Of a stretch of DNA of 64,000 bases, positions 16,528 to 32,490 are shown piece by piece. The position numbers and the translations under genes were made by a program. Origin of the DNA: Micromonospora halotolerans (GTDB lineage Bacteria; Actinomycetota; Actinomycetes; Mycobacteriales; Micromonosporaceae); NCBI RefSeq assembly GCF_032108445.1, contig NZ_CP134876.1, positions 3,162,001 through 3,226,000 on the forward strand. The letters run 5' to 3'. The notes below the pieces were generated by a model, which was not told the DNA's origin, did no database searches, and was given only the letters and a program-made list of their open reading frames with translations. Position 1 is the first letter of the stretch; every line of letters starts with the position of its first letter.

Positions 16528-17250
16528 GTGCCTGAGTACGACGAGACCGCCGAGACCCCGGACGAGCAGTCCACGGTGGCGACGGCGGCCAACGATGAGT
16601 CGGTCGAGGCCGCCAGCGAGCCGGAGTTCCCGACCACCGAGCCCGCCCCGGACGAGGACTTCGACCCGGTCGCCGAGCTGCGCCAGAAGCTGCGCTACGC
16701 CCCCGGCGACTGGTACGTGGTGCACTCCTACGCCGGCTACGAGAACAAGGTCAAGACCAACCTCGAGACCCGGATCACCTCCCTCGACATGGAGGACTTC
16801 ATCTACCAGGTCGAGGTGCCGACCCGGGAAGAGGTCGAGGTCAAGAACGGCAAGCGGTCGCAGGTCCAGGCGAAGGTCTTCCCGGGCTACATCCTGGTCC
16901 GGATGGAGCTGACCGCCGAGTCCTACTCCTGCGTCCGGAACACCCCGGGGGTCACCGGCTTCGTCGGCGCGACCGACCGGGCCGACCGTCCGGCGCCGCT
17001 GAGCCTCGACGAGGTGCTCAAGTGGCTGGCCCCGGCGGTCGAGACCGAGCAGAAGAAGGCCAAGCCCGAGGTCAAGGTCCTCGACTTCGAGGTCGGCGAC
17101 TCGGTCACCGTCACCGACGGCGCCTTCGCCTCGCTGCCGGCGACGATCAGCGAGATCAACGCCGATCAGCAGAAGCTCAAGGTCCTGGTGTCGATCTTCG
17201 GCCGGGAGACCCCGGTCGAGCTCAACTTCAACCAGGTCGCCAAGATCTGA
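16528..17250 (+). CDS. nusG: Transcription termination/antitermination factor NusG
   Basis: This 240-residue protein has an acidic N-terminal extension of about 55 residues, the NGN domain (from [20 protein letters not shown] at 61-80 to about 165) that binds RNA polymerase, and a C-terminal KOW domain (about 187-235). The acidic extension is usual in actinobacteria. It starts with GTG and is followed by a strong terminator. Confidence 0.95.
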   Translation: MPEYDETAETPDEQSTVATAANDESVEAASEPEFPTTEPAPDEDFDPVAELRQKLRYAPGDWYVVHSYAGYENKVKTNLETRITSLDMEDFIYQVEVPTREEVEVKNGKRSQVQAKVFPGYILVRMELTAESYSCVRNTPGVTGFVGATDRADRPAPLSLDEVLKWLAPAVETEQKKAKPEVKVLDFEVGDSVTVTDGAFASLPATISEINADQQKLKVLVSIFGRETPVELNFNQVAKI

Positions 17251-17258
17251 CGCACGTC

Positions 17259-17302
17259 CGCACCGGCGGTGGGCCTCCGGCCGGCCGCCGGTGCGCCGTT
17301 TT
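17259..17302 (+). terminator. Intrinsic terminator after nusG
   Basis: A perfect 11-bp stem (17259-17269 with 17285-17295) is followed by CCG and four Ts at 17299-17302. A TACCCT hexamer at 17348-17353 beyond it may be the -10 of an rplK promoter, but no -35 is clear. Confidence 0.8.
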
Positions 17303-17435
17303 CGCCGTCCGCCGGACCTCGGCGGGGAGGGTGGCACGAGGCTGCGCTACCCTAGAACGTCGGCTGTCCGCACCGCGCTGACCGTGCGCGCCCGCGGGCC
17401 GGCGAAAATCCCAGTTCCAAGCCCCAGGAAGAGAC

Positions 17436-17867
17436 ATGCCTCCGAAGAAGAAGCTCGTCAAGACGTTCACGCTTCAGCTGCCGGCGGGCCAGGCCACCCC
17501 GGCGCCGCCGGTCGGCCCCGCGCTCGGCCAGCACGGCGTGAACATCATGGAGTTCTGCAAGTCCTACAACGCGCAGACCGAGTCGCAGCGGGGCGACATC
17601 GTCCCCGCCGAGATCAGCGTCTACGAGGACCGCACCTTCACCTTCGTGCTGAAGACCCCGCCCGCCGCCCGGCTGCTGATCAAGGCCGCCGGCGTGCAGA
17701 AGGGCTCGGGCGTCCCGCACACCCAGAAGGTCGGCTCGGTGACCCGCGCCCAGCTGCGCGAGATCGCCGAGAAGAAGATGGCGGACCTCAACGCCAACGA
17801 CATCGACCAGGCTGAGAAGATCATCGCCGGCACCGCCCGGTCGATGGGCCTGACCGTCGCCGACTGA
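17436..17867 (+). CDS. rplK: 50S ribosomal protein uL11
   Basis: This 143-residue protein of the GTPase-associated centre has the standard N-terminus [20 protein letters not shown], with the prolines of the thiostrepton region unaltered, and the C-terminal RNA-binding domain. AGGAAGAG precedes the ATG. It forms a unit with rplA. Confidence 0.97.
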   Translation: MPPKKKLVKTFTLQLPAGQATPAPPVGPALGQHGVNIMEFCKSYNAQTESQRGDIVPAEISVYEDRTFTFVLKTPPAARLLIKAAGVQKGSGVPHTQKVGSVTRAQLREIAEKKMADLNANDIDQAEKIIAGTARSMGLTVAD

Positions 17868-17952
17868 CCTCGGTCGACCGCTCCACCCGGATCAGTTCGT
17901 GGGAGGGCCGCGCAGGCCGCGGGCCCGCCATAGACCACAGGAGTTACGAGAA

Positions 17953-18669
17953 ATGCAGCGCAGCAAGACCTACCGCAAGGCCGCCGAGGTCATCGACCGG
18001 TCGAAGCTCTACTCTCCCGCCGAGGCCGTCAAGCTGGCCAAGGAGACCACCAACGTCAAGTTCGACGCCACGGTCGAGGTCGCGATGCGCCTCGGCGTCG
18101 ACCCCCGCAAGGCGGACCAGATGGTCCGCGGCACGGTCAACCTGCCGCACGGCACCGGTAAGACCGCCCGCGTGATCGTCTTCGCCGCCGGCGCGAAGGC
18201 CGAAGAGGCCGCCGCCGCGGGCGCGGACGAGGTGGGCACCGACGAGCTGGTCGCTCGCATCCAGGGCGGTTGGCTGGACTTCGACGCGGCGATCGCCACC
18301 CCGGACCAGATGGCCAAGATCGGCCGGATCGCGCGGATCCTGGGCCCGCGCGGCCTGATGCCGAACCCGAAGACCGGCACGGTGACCATGGACGTCACCA
18401 AGGCCGTCGCCGACATCAAGGGCGGCAAGATCACCTTCCGGGTGGACAAGCACTCCAACCTCCACCTGATCATCGGCAAGGCCTCGTTCTCCGAGTCCCA
18501 GCTGATCGACAACTACGCGGCGGTGCTGGACGAGGTCCTGCGCTCGAAGCCGTCCGCGGCCAAGGGCAAGTACCTGAAGAAGGTCACCCTCACCACCACC
18601 ATGGGCCCGGGCGTCCCGGTCGACCCGAACGCGGTGAAGAACCTGACCGAGGCTTCGGCCGAGGCCTGA
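17953..18669 (+). CDS. rplA: 50S ribosomal protein uL1
   Basis: This 238-residue protein of the L1 stalk shows [30 protein letters not shown] in its second half, a family hallmark. The ATG beginning [15 protein letters not shown] is chosen with CAGGAG at 17938-17943; a longer frame upstream lacks support. A strong hairpin follows. Confidence 0.97.
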   Translation: MQRSKTYRKAAEVIDRSKLYSPAEAVKLAKETTNVKFDATVEVAMRLGVDPRKADQMVRGTVNLPHGTGKTARVIVFAAGAKAEEAAAAGADEVGTDELVARIQGGWLDFDAAIATPDQMAKIGRIARILGPRGLMPNPKTGTVTMDVTKAVADIKGGKITFRVDKHSNLHLIIGKASFSESQLIDNYAAVLDEVLRSKPSAAKGKYLKKVTLTTTMGPGVPVDPNAVKNLTEASAEA

Positions 18670-18680
18670 GCACGGCTGCC

Positions 18681-18722
18681 CGGACGGGGCCCCGCCACCT
18701 GCTGGTGGCGGGGCCCCGTCCG
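18681..18722 (+). terminator. Terminator after rplA
   Basis: A perfect 18-bp stem (18681-18698 with 18705-18722) with a 6-base loop, followed by TCTGTCC. It separates the rplK-rplA unit from the ABC transporter genes. Confidence 0.88.
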
Positions 18723-18748
18723 TCTGTCCGGTGTGGCAGGCTCGGCAC

Positions 18749-19651
18749 ATGCGGCTCGAAGGCGTCTGGCTGCGATACCACCGGCGGGGCCCGTGGGTGC
18801 TGCGGCAGACCGACGTGGCGATCGGCCCGGGCGAGGTGGCGGTGGTGCTCGGGCGCAACGGGGTGGGCAAGTCCACCCTGCTCCAGCTCGCCGCCGGCGT
18901 GCTCCGGCCGACCCGGGGCCGGGTGGTCGACCGGCCGCCGGCCGTCGGCTGGGTGCCGGAGCGTTTCCCCGCCGACCAGCCCTTCACCGTGCGGGCCTAC
19001 CTCGCCGCGATGGCCCGCGTGGCCGGCCTCCCAGGCGCGGAGGCCGACCGGGCGGTGCGGCACTGGATCGACCGGCTCGGCCTGGCGCGCTTCCACGCGG
19101 TGCGGCTGCCCCAGCTGTCCAAGGGCACCGCGCAGAAGGTCGGCCTGGCCCAGGCGCTGCTCCGGCCGCCCGGCCTGCTCGTCCTCGACGAGCCCTGGGA
19201 GGGGCTGGACGCCGCCACCCGTGACCTGGTGCCCGAGGTGATCGGCGAGGTGCTGGCGGAGGGCGGCGCGGTGCTGGTCAGCGACCACCGCGGCGAGACG
19301 GTCCGGCTTCCCGGCGCCCGGCACTGGTCGGTCGCCGACGGCACGGTCACCGAGGCGACGCCGTCCGGTGCCGCGGCCACCGTCGTGGTCGAGCTGTCGG
19401 TCCCGGCCGCCGCGGCCGCCGCCGCCGTCGCCCGGTTGCGCGCCGACGGCCACCACGTCCTCCGGATACGCGACCACGCCGCCGGCCCCCCCGCCACGCG
19501 ACCCGGGTCCGACTCCCCGTCTCCCGCCACCCGACCTGAGCCCGGCTCCACGTCTCCCGCCATTCGACCCGAGCCCGGCTCCCCGTCCGCCGCCGTGGAC
19601 CCGGCGTCCGGCGCCGGCCGGTCCGGCCCCGCGTCCGAGGTGGCCCGGTGA
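18749..19651 (+). CDS. ABC transporter ATP-binding protein with repeat-bearing tail
   Basis: This 300-residue ATPase has Walker A GRNGVGKST at 35-43, a signature LSKGT at 123-127 (variant of LSGGQ) and Walker B LLVLDEP at 143-149, then an SDH switch. Residues about 250-282 are three 11-residue proline/serine repeats. The ATG is chosen over GTG 18731 because CAGGCT (18737-18742) lies six bases before it, fitting leaderless transcription. It overlaps the permease gene by GTGA. The pair interrupts rplA and rplJ, a place where actinobacteria often carry unrelated genes. Substrate unknown. Confidence 0.85.
   Translation: MRLEGVWLRYHRRGPWVLRQTDVAIGPGEVAVVLGRNGVGKSTLLQLAAGVLRPTRGRVVDRPPAVGWVPERFPADQPFTVRAYLAAMARVAGLPGAEADRAVRHWIDRLGLARFHAVRLPQLSKGTAQKVGLAQALLRPPGLLVLDEPWEGLDAATRDLVPEVIGEVLAEGGAVLVSDHRGETVRLPGARHWSVADGTVTEATPSGAAATVVVELSVPAAAAAAAVARLRADGHHVLRIRDHAAGPPATRPGSDSPSPATRPEPGSTSPAIRPEPGSPSAAVDPASGAGRSGPASEVAR
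19496..19594 (+). repeat. Three 33-bp tandem repeats in an ABC ATPase tail
   Basis: Units at 19496-19528, 19529-19561 and 19562-19594 encode TRPGSDSPSPA, TRPEPGSTSPA and IRPEPGSPSAA. The repeats keep the reading frame and make a flexible Pro/Ser linker. Confidence 0.8.
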
Positions 19652-20337
19652 TCGCCCTGGTCCGGCTGCGGCTGGCCGGCTTCCTGCGTACCGGCCGGGC
19701 GCTGGCCCCGGTGCTGGCCGGCCTGCTGGCCCTCGGCGTCCTCTACGGCGGCGGCCGGGCCCAGCCCGCGGAGGCCTACGGCGTCTCGGCGGTGGTGCTC
19801 TTCCCGGTGCTGGCCTGGCAGACCAAGATCCTCCTCGACGTCGAGCCCGACGTGCAGCGCCGGCTGGCCCGGGTGGGGGTCGGCCCGGCCCGGGAGCGCG
19901 CCGCCGGCCTGCTCGCGGCGGCCGTGGCCGGCCTCGCCACGATCGCCGTCGCGCTGGTCTTCCCCTGGCTGGTCGGCGGGGTGACCGGCCCCAGCGGGCC
20001 GGGGGACCGGCCGCTGGCCGAGGGGCTGGCGCTCGGCCTCTGGGCCCACCTGCTGGCCCTGCCGGCGGCGGTGGCGCTGGGCGCCCTGGCCAGCCGGGCG
20101 ATCACCCGCAGCGCCGGCTACGGCGTCGCCGTGCTCACGGTCGGCGCGGTGGCCGCGGTGGTCCTCGGCCTCTCCCGCTCGGTGGCCCCCTGGCTGGTGC
20201 CGCCGGTGCTGCCGACCGCCCGGGCGCTGGCCGGTCCACTGGCGGCATCCACCGGCGTGCTGCTGACCGCCTGGGCGCTGGCCTGGGCGGCCGTGGCGCT
20301 GGCCGGCTACGCCTGGGGCCGCCGGAGCCGCGCCTGA
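19648..20337 (+). CDS. ABC transporter membrane protein
   Basis: This 229-residue protein has five to six hydrophobic segments and starts with a GTG overlapping the stop of the ATPase gene. It has no periplasmic domain and looks like an ABC-2-type export permease, so the pair is probably a small exporter. I cannot assign a substrate. It ends about 26 bases before the rplJ promoter. Confidence 0.75.
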   Translation: MIALVRLRLAGFLRTGRALAPVLAGLLALGVLYGGGRAQPAEAYGVSAVVLFPVLAWQTKILLDVEPDVQRRLARVGVGPARERAAGLLAAAVAGLATIAVALVFPWLVGGVTGPSGPGDRPLAEGLALGLWAHLLALPAAVALGALASRAITRSAGYGVAVLTVGAVAAVVLGLSRSVAPWLVPPVLPTARALAGPLAASTGVLLTAWALAWAAVALAGYAWGRRSRA

Positions 20338-20363
20338 GTGACCGGGCGCACCCCGGGGGCGAT

Positions 20364-20393
20364 TTGGTGGTTCGGGACGGGGTCGCGTAACCT
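20364..20393 (+). promoter_or_regulatory. Promoter of rplJ-rplL
   Basis: TTGGTG (20364-20369) and TAACCT (20388-20393) are 18 bases apart, immediately before the L10 leader. Confidence 0.6.
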
Positions 20394-20399
20394 AGTCGC

Positions 20400-20567
20400 G
20401 TAGTTCCACCCAAAGACCGCTGGTCACCGTGCCCCGGCACGGTCGAAGGTCCCGCGAACGACGGGCGACCCGCGCAGGGCGGCAAGCGAAAATCGGTGCA
20501 GTGCGTGGTCCGCCGACCGCGCCCCTCGCACCGGCCCTCGCCCCGTGCGCCCTGCGCCGGGGCTTTT
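20400..20567 (+). promoter_or_regulatory. Ribosomal protein L10 leader
   Basis: The segment from CCAAAGACCGCTGGTCACC through GGTCCCGCGAACGACGGGC to the 3' hairpin has the layout of the actinobacterial L10 leader, the mRNA site bound by L10(L12) for feedback control of rplJL. It ends in a true intrinsic terminator, suggesting control by attenuation. Confidence 0.75.
20540..20567 (+). terminator. Intrinsic terminator/attenuator in the rplJ leader
   Basis: The 6-bp stem GCCCCG/CGGGGC (20540-20545 with 20558-20563) is followed directly by TTTT. It lies 83 bases before rplJ in the same direction, so it can only act as an attenuator. Confidence 0.7.
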
Positions 20568-20650
20568 CTCGTTGTCGTGATGCCTCCGCCGCCGTCGCGA
20601 GCCCTGCTCGTCGCCGGCGTACCAGCTCCGAGCAACGAGAGAGGAGGGAC

Positions 20651-21196
20651 ATGGCGGACAAGCCGATCCGGGCCGACAAGGCCACGGCCGTCGCCGAGCT
20701 GACCGAGAGCTTCCGCACCGCGGGAGCGACCGTGCTGACCGAGTACCGCGGGCTCACGGTTTCGCAGCTCACGCAGCTGCGGCGCTCGCTCGGCAAGGAG
20801 ACCAGCTACACGGTCGCGAAGAACACGCTGGCCAAGCGTGCCGCGACCGAGGCGGGCATCTCCGGCCTCGACGAGCTGTTCACCGGTCCTACCGCGCTGA
20901 CTTTCGTTTCGGGCGACGTCGTCGAGGCGGCGAAGGGGCTTCGCGAGTTCGCGAAGGCCAACCCGAAGCTCGTCATCAAGGGCGGTGTCTTCGAGGGCAA
21001 GGCCATTTCCGCGGCCGAGGTCACGAAGCTCGCCGACCTGGAGTCCCGCGAGGTGCTGCTGGCGAAGCTGGCCGGCGCCATGAAGGGCAACCTGAGCAAG
21101 GCCGCGGCCCTGTTCCAGGCTCCGCTCGCCAAGACCGCGCGTCTGGCGGCCGCTCTGCAGGACAAGCGCGAGAAGGAGGGCGCCGAGGCGGCCTGA
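20651..21196 (+). CDS. rplJ: 50S ribosomal protein uL10
   Basis: This 181-residue stalk base protein starts [20 protein letters not shown] and shows [20 protein letters not shown] and [13 protein letters not shown], both family-typical. GAGAGGAGGG lies directly upstream. Its C-terminal helix anchors the L7/L12 dimers encoded next. Confidence 0.97.
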   Translation: MADKPIRADKATAVAELTESFRTAGATVLTEYRGLTVSQLTQLRRSLGKETSYTVAKNTLAKRAATEAGISGLDELFTGPTALTFVSGDVVEAAKGLREFAKANPKLVIKGGVFEGKAISAAEVTKLADLESREVLLAKLAGAMKGNLSKAAALFQAPLAKTARLAAALQDKREKEGAEAA

Positions 21197-21250
21197 GGCC
21201 ACCCGGCGCACCCACGTTCTTAGTTTTCACTTTCAGAAAGGACGCCAGAC

Positions 21251-21637
21251 ATGGCGAAGCTCAGCACCGACGAGCTGCTCGACGCGTTCAAGGAGATGAC
21301 GCTGATCGAGCTCTCCGAGTTCGTGAAGCAGTTCGAGGAGACCTTCGAGGTCACCGCGGCGGCTCCGGTCGCCGTCGCCGCCGCCGGCGGCCCCGCCGGC
21401 CCGGCCGCCGAGGCCGAGCCGGAGAAGGACGAGTTCGACGTCATCCTCGACGCCGACGGTGGCAAGAAGATCCAGGTCATCAAGGTCGTGCGCGAGCTGA
21501 CCGGCCTGGGCCTCAAGGAGGCCAAGGACCTGGTCGAGGCCGCTCCGAAGCCGGTCCTGGAGAAGGTCAACAAGGAGGCCGCCGAGAAGGCCAAGGCCAA
21601 GCTCGAGGGCGAGGGCGCCAAGGTCACCCTCAAGTGA
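21251..21637 (+). CDS. rplL: 50S ribosomal protein bL12 (L7/L12)
   Basis: This 128-residue stalk protein has the N-terminal dimerisation helix, an Ala/Gly/Pro hinge (about 38-58) and the C-terminal factor-binding domain [32 protein letters not shown] precedes the ATG. A hairpin and the rpoB promoter follow. Confidence 0.97.
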   Translation: MAKLSTDELLDAFKEMTLIELSEFVKQFEETFEVTAAAPVAVAAAGGPAGPAAEAEPEKDEFDVILDADGGKKIQVIKVVRELTGLGLKEAKDLVEAAPKPVLEKVNKEAAEKAKAKLEGEGAKVTLK

Positions 21638-21694
21638 CCTTGAGTTCGACCTGACGCGCGTCCGGCTCACGTGAGTCGGGGCACACCGCGTCTC

Positions 21695-21732
21695 GGCGGG
21701 CGGTGATCCGGGGAACCGGATCGCCGCCCGCC
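21695..21732 (+). terminator. rplL-rpoB intergenic hairpin
   Basis: A 17-bp stem (21695-21711 with 21716-21732, one wobble pair) capped by a GGAA tetraloop. It probably attenuates or ends rplJL transcription before rpoB. Confidence 0.75.
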
Positions 21733-22054
21733 GTGTTGGTGGTACCCGGGGCAGCGGTGTGAGCAGGGCGTCCGCGCCGGGCGTACCGGTGTCGCGCCGG
21801 TCTCTGTCGGTAGCCCGTCGGTGGGAAAGACACCCCGAGGGGTAACCGGCCCTTGACGCGGCACGGGCCCGACAGGCACGCTGACACCAGCAAGACCTTC
21901 CGCGCTTGCAACGGCCGCCTCTCGGGTAAGACAACGGCAGCACCACCGCCGCTCCACCCGAGCGGACCGGCAGGAACGTCGCGTTCCGAGCAGCCCGGTT
22001 GACCCGGTTTTCCGAGGTCCCGAGGCAAGTTCCGCGATGACCTGCGGGGTGGGC
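21733..22054. other. Gene-free stretch before the rpoB promoter
   Basis: About 320 bases with no supported gene. A TTGACG at 21853 has no good -10 at the right distance. Frames reading through on either strand have no family features. Confidence 0.5.
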
Positions 22055-22083
22055 TGGACAGCGGTTAGCCTCTCGGCTACACT
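22055..22083 (+). promoter_or_regulatory. Promoter of rpoB-rpoC
   Basis: TGGACA (22055-22060) and TACACT (22078-22083) are exactly 17 bases apart, a near-consensus housekeeping promoter, giving a leader of about 120 bases. Confidence 0.78.
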
Positions 22084-22210
22084 GCTAGTTTGCGCTGCCT
22101 TCCGACTTGACCCCTGCTCGGAAATGTCCGTTTACGGATATTTCTGGTGGGGTCATTGGAGTGCACGCGTACCAGCCGTTCTGCAGCACCGGTCCTCGGA
22201 AGGACGCATC

Positions 22211-25642
<3,432 letters not shown>

Positions 25643-25649
25643 GGCGAGC

Positions 25650-25679
25650 GGTCGGGAGCCGGTTCGCCGGCTCCCGACC
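25650..25679 (+). terminator. rpoB-rpoC intercistronic hairpin
   Basis: A perfect 13-bp stem (25650-25662 with 25667-25679) with a TTCG tetraloop. With no T-run and rpoC directly downstream it is more likely a partial terminator or mRNA-processing element. Confidence 0.6.
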
Positions 25680-25723
25680 CCGCCCGTTAGCTAGGCAGTA
25701 CAGACGACGACATAGGGGACATA

Positions 25724-29611
<3,888 letters not shown>

Positions 29612-29621
29612 GCAGTAGGAA

Positions 29622-29657
29622 CGACGAGGCCCCCGGCACCCGCCGGGGGCCTCGTCG
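29622..29657 (+). terminator. Terminator after rpoC
   Basis: A perfect 16-bp stem (29622-29637 with 29642-29657) and a 4-base loop start 11 bases after the rpoC stop. Confidence 0.88.
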
Positions 29658-29721
29658 CGTTCGGGGACGTGTCGAGCCGCCGCGGGACCGCCGCGCGGCG
29701 CGTCGGGGCATGATGGTGGGC

Positions 29722-30090
29722 ATGACGACCGTGCCCGGGCAGGTGCCCGTCGTTCCGCAGGGGCACCGCCACCCGCTCGACCCGGAGCCGGTCCGTTCGA
29801 CCAAGGCCCGCGCCGTCTTCGCCCTCGGGCTGATCGGGGCGCTCACCGGTTTCTTCGTCGGCGGGGTGGTGCCCGCGACCATCGCGCTCACCCTCGCCCG
29901 GCAGGCCCGCCGGGAGGCGTACGTCTCAGGTGGCTTCCTCACCGGCGCCGGCTGGCTGCGCCGGGGGGAGCAGTTGGCCTGGACGGGCCTGCTTCTCGCG
30001 GCCGTTGCGATCGTGGTGGCCCTGGTGATCGGCCTGGTCCGGCTGGCGGGCGCCCCGTTCGGGCACGACTTCGCCCCCAACGTCGACTGA
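29722..30090 (+). CDS. Small two-pass membrane protein, DUF4190-like
   Basis: This 122-residue protein has two hydrophobic segments (about residues 31-55 and 82-106) separated by a basic loop. It resembles DUF4190-type actinobacterial membrane proteins of unknown function. Three in-frame ATGs are possible (29710, 29713, 29722); the last is chosen because CATGAT (29709-29714) lies seven bases before it, fitting leaderless transcription. It precedes another membrane protein of similar design. Confidence 0.65.
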   Translation: MTTVPGQVPVVPQGHRHPLDPEPVRSTKARAVFALGLIGALTGFFVGGVVPATIALTLARQARREAYVSGGFLTGAGWLRRGEQLAWTGLLLAAVAIVVALVIGLVRLAGAPFGHDFAPNVD

Positions 30091-30197
30091 CCCGGCGGGG
30101 GAGCCGGCACGCGCCCGAACCCGCGGGTGCGACCCGCGACGGTAGCCTGGCCGGTGTCCGCCGCGCGGCGGGCGAGCCACGTCGACAGGAGGACCCC

Positions 30198-31034
30198 GTG
30201 ACGGAACCGGCTCCGCCGCCGGGAGGCGACCCGACCCGCCCCGGCACCGGGCCGGATGCCGGCGGGACGCCACCGGTCAGCCCGTGGGCCGGACCGGACG
30301 CCGGGCCCGCTGTTCCCTCGGCGCCGCCCGGGTCCTGGCCGCCCGCCGGGCCGTATCCGCCCGCGCCGCCCGGTTCCCCGCCACACCACGCCGGGTACGC
30401 CACCCCTCCCGGCGCCGGACCGTCGGCTCCGTCGGGTTCCCCGTCGCACCACGCCGGATACTCCGCCCCTGCCGCCCCCGGACCGTCGACCCCGGCCGGC
30501 TGGCCGGCGTCCGGGGCGTACCCGGGGAACCAGCCGGCGCCCGGTGGTGGGTGGGCGGCGCCGGGGAGCGCGCCGGCCGGCGGTGGCTGGGGTCCGCTGC
30601 CCCCGGCGTCGGTGCCGCCGCCCCCGCGCGAGGCGCCGCGCCCGCCGAAGCGCCTCGACGCGGTTCCGGGCACCCCGTTCGGCGTGGTCCACCTGGACGT
30701 GCCGCCGGTCACGTCGGGGCTGGCCATCGGGTCGCTGGTGGTCGGGATCGCCTCGATCCTGGTGTCGCTGCTGGTCCTCTGCTTCGGTGCCGCCGGTCGG
30801 AACTACGGCGGCGCCTGGGCCGCCGGGGCGTTCACCGTGCTGGGGGTGATCGCCGGCACGGCGGCCGTCGTGGCGGGGCTGCTGGCCCGGCGGCAGATCC
30901 GGCGGCCGGCGCCGCCGCCGGCGGTCCGGTTCACCGGGCGCGGCCTGGCCCTCGCCGGGCTCAGCTGCGGGGGAGCGGGGCTGTTGATCAGCCTGGCCGG
31001 GCTGGTGCTGGCCCTGGTGGTGCAGATCACGTGA
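30198..31034 (+). CDS. Proline-rich DUF4190 membrane protein
   Basis: This 278-residue protein has a long disordered Pro/Gly/Ala-rich N-terminus (about 1-165) with two PxxSPxHHAGYxxP-type repeats, then DUF4190-like membrane segments at about 172-195, 205-230 and 255-277. The GTG follows AGGAGG with six bases of spacing. Such proteins are common in Micromonospora; the function is unknown. It lies between rpoC and the str promoter. Confidence 0.75.
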   Translation: MTEPAPPPGGDPTRPGTGPDAGGTPPVSPWAGPDAGPAVPSAPPGSWPPAGPYPPAPPGSPPHHAGYATPPGAGPSAPSGSPSHHAGYSAPAAPGPSTPAGWPASGAYPGNQPAPGGGWAAPGSAPAGGGWGPLPPASVPPPPREAPRPPKRLDAVPGTPFGVVHLDVPPVTSGLAIGSLVVGIASILVSLLVLCFGAAGRNYGGAWAAGAFTVLGVIAGTAAVVAGLLARRQIRRPAPPPAVRFTGRGLALAGLSCGGAGLLISLAGLVLALVVQIT

Positions 31035-31230
31035 CCCGGTCGCCCGGCGGGGCGGCGCGTTGACCAGCTACGACCCGTATGCCCGGATCTCCGGTCTGCG
31101 GGCGGAACCGGGCCCGCCCGGTCGAGTGCTGCGGGAGCCGGTACACTTGTGACCGTAGGTGCCCATGACGGGCGCGCGGGGACGATGCGATCGGCCGGCG
31201 GACCGCGACGCGGTTCTCCCGGACCGCTCC
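31035..31230. other. Upstream part of the str intergenic region
   Basis: No gene is seen. A TACACT hexamer at 31142-31147 could be an extra -10, but no -35 at 17-18 bases was found. Confidence 0.45.
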
Positions 31231-31233
31231 GTT

Positions 31234-31262
31234 TTGACCTGCGCGGCTGTGGTAGGTACTCT
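31234..31262 (+). promoter_or_regulatory. Promoter of the str operon
   Basis: TTGACC (31234-31239) and TACTCT (31257-31262) are 17 bases apart, near consensus. The leader to rpsL is about 300 bases. Confidence 0.8.
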
Positions 31263-31431
31263 TTCCCCTTGTGCCCGGGCCAGCCCGGGCAATGCGTGCG
31301 TGCGTCGGAACCGGTCAGCCGGTGATCGCGCGGCCGCGCGACAGAGCCCCAAGACCTGGCGCGGGAAGTTTCCTGCGCCGGTGACAAACCCCCGGTACGA
31401 CGCGCGAGCGACCCGCATCGGGACCGTGACT

Positions 31432-31454
31432 CGGGCGACACGCCCGACCGCGGG
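31432..31454 (+). promoter_or_regulatory. Leader element shared with the S10 operon
   Basis: The stem CGGGCG-ACA-CGCCCG (31432-31446) is followed by ACCGCGGG. The 20 bases 31435-31454 are identical to 36261-36280 in the rpsJ leader, where the same stem forms. It lies 115 bases before rpsL. Confidence 0.6.
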
Positions 31455-31568
31455 TGCTGGGACCCCCGTCAGGTGGCCCTGGTTGCAATGTAAGAGAGCC
31501 GTCCAACAGGCCGGCTAGAGCAGACGGCGCGGTCGCCTCGCAGCGGCCGAAGGGAGCGGAGAAACCCG

Positions 31569-31943
31569 GTGCCCACCATTCAGCAGCTGGTCCGAAAGGG
31601 CCGTCAGGCCAAGACGACCAAGACCAAGACCCCGGCGCTCAAGGGGTCTCCCCAGCGGCGCGGCGTGTGCACCCGCGTGTACACCACCACCCCCAAGAAG
31701 CCGAACTCGGCGCTGCGCAAGGTCGCTCGTGTCAAGCTCAGCAGCCAGATCGAGGTGACCGCCTACATCCCGGGCGTCGGCCACAACCTGCAGGAGCACT
31801 CGATCGTGCTCGTCCGCGGCGGTCGTGTGAAGGACCTCCCCGGCGTGCGGTACAAGATCGTTCGCGGCTCGCTGGACACCCAGGGTGTCCGCAACCGCAA
31901 GCAGGCTCGCAGCCGTTACGGCGCGAAGAAGGAGAAGAGCTGA
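31569..31943 (+). CDS. rpsL: 30S ribosomal protein uS12
   Basis: This 124-residue decoding-centre protein starts at GTG with GAAGGGAGCGGAG upstream. [12 protein letters not shown] is at 40-51 and [12 protein letters not shown] at 84-95; the lysines at the classical streptomycin positions (43/44 and 88) are unchanged, so no resistance allele is seen. rpsG starts two bases after the stop. Confidence 0.98.
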   Translation: MPTIQQLVRKGRQAKTTKTKTPALKGSPQRRGVCTRVYTTTPKKPNSALRKVARVKLSSQIEVTAYIPGVGHNLQEHSIVLVRGGRVKDLPGVRYKIVRGSLDTQGVRNRKQARSRYGAKKEKS

Positions 31944-31944
31944 C

Positions 31945-32415
31945 ATGCCGCGTAAGGGACCCGCTCCGCGGAAGCCGCTGGTCGCTGACCCGGTGTACAA
32001 CTCGCCGCTGGTCACCCAGCTGGTGAACAAGATCCTGATGCGCGGCAAGCGTCAGCTCGCCGAGCGCATCGTCTACGCCGCCCTGGAGGGGTGCCGCGAG
32101 AAGAGCGGCACCGACCCGGTCGTCACGCTCAAGCGCGCGATGGACAACGTCAAGCCCACCCTGGAGGTGCGCAGCCGCCGGGTCGGTGGCGCCACCTACC
32201 AGGTGCCGGTCGAGGTCCGTCCGGCCCGCGCGACCACCCTCGGCCTGCGCTGGCTGGTGACGTACTCCAAGGCCCGCCGCGAGAAGACCATGGTCGAGCG
32301 GCTGATGAACGAGCTGCTGGACGCGAGCAACGGCCTCGGTGCCGCCGTCAAGCGGCGCGAGGACACGCACAAGATGGCCGAGTCCAACAAGGCCTTCGCG
32401 CACTACCGCTGGTAA
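31945..32415 (+). CDS. rpsG: 30S ribosomal protein uS7
   Basis: This 156-residue head-assembly protein starts [20 protein letters not shown]. The ATG lies one base past the rpsL stop, with GGAGAAGAG inside the end of rpsL as ribosome-binding site. The longer upstream frame is an rpsL shadow. Confidence 0.98.
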   Translation: MPRKGPAPRKPLVADPVYNSPLVTQLVNKILMRGKRQLAERIVYAALEGCREKSGTDPVVTLKRAMDNVKPTLEVRSRRVGGATYQVPVEVRPARATTLGLRWLVTYSKARREKTMVERLMNELLDASNGLGAAVKRREDTHKMAESNKAFAHYRW

Positions 32416-32421
32416 CACCCT

Positions 32422-32450
32422 GGTTCCGGCGCCCACAAGGCGCCGGAACC
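32422..32450 (+). terminator. rpsG-fusA intercistronic hairpin
   Basis: A perfect 12-bp stem (32422-32433 with 32439-32450) with a CACAA loop, six bases after rpsG. It is probably a partial terminator or processing site within the str operon. Confidence 0.55.
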
Positions 32451-32490
32451 GCCACCAGTTGTGTCTAGACGACGATAAGTAGGGATTGAA

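Noticed and set aside
22107..22138. TTGACC at 22107 as a second rpoB promoter
   Set aside because: The nearest -10-like hexamer (TACGGA) is 20 bases away, and the upstream promoter is far better.
31569..31943. Streptomycin-resistance allele in rpsL
   Set aside because: Lysines at the two classical positions are unchanged.
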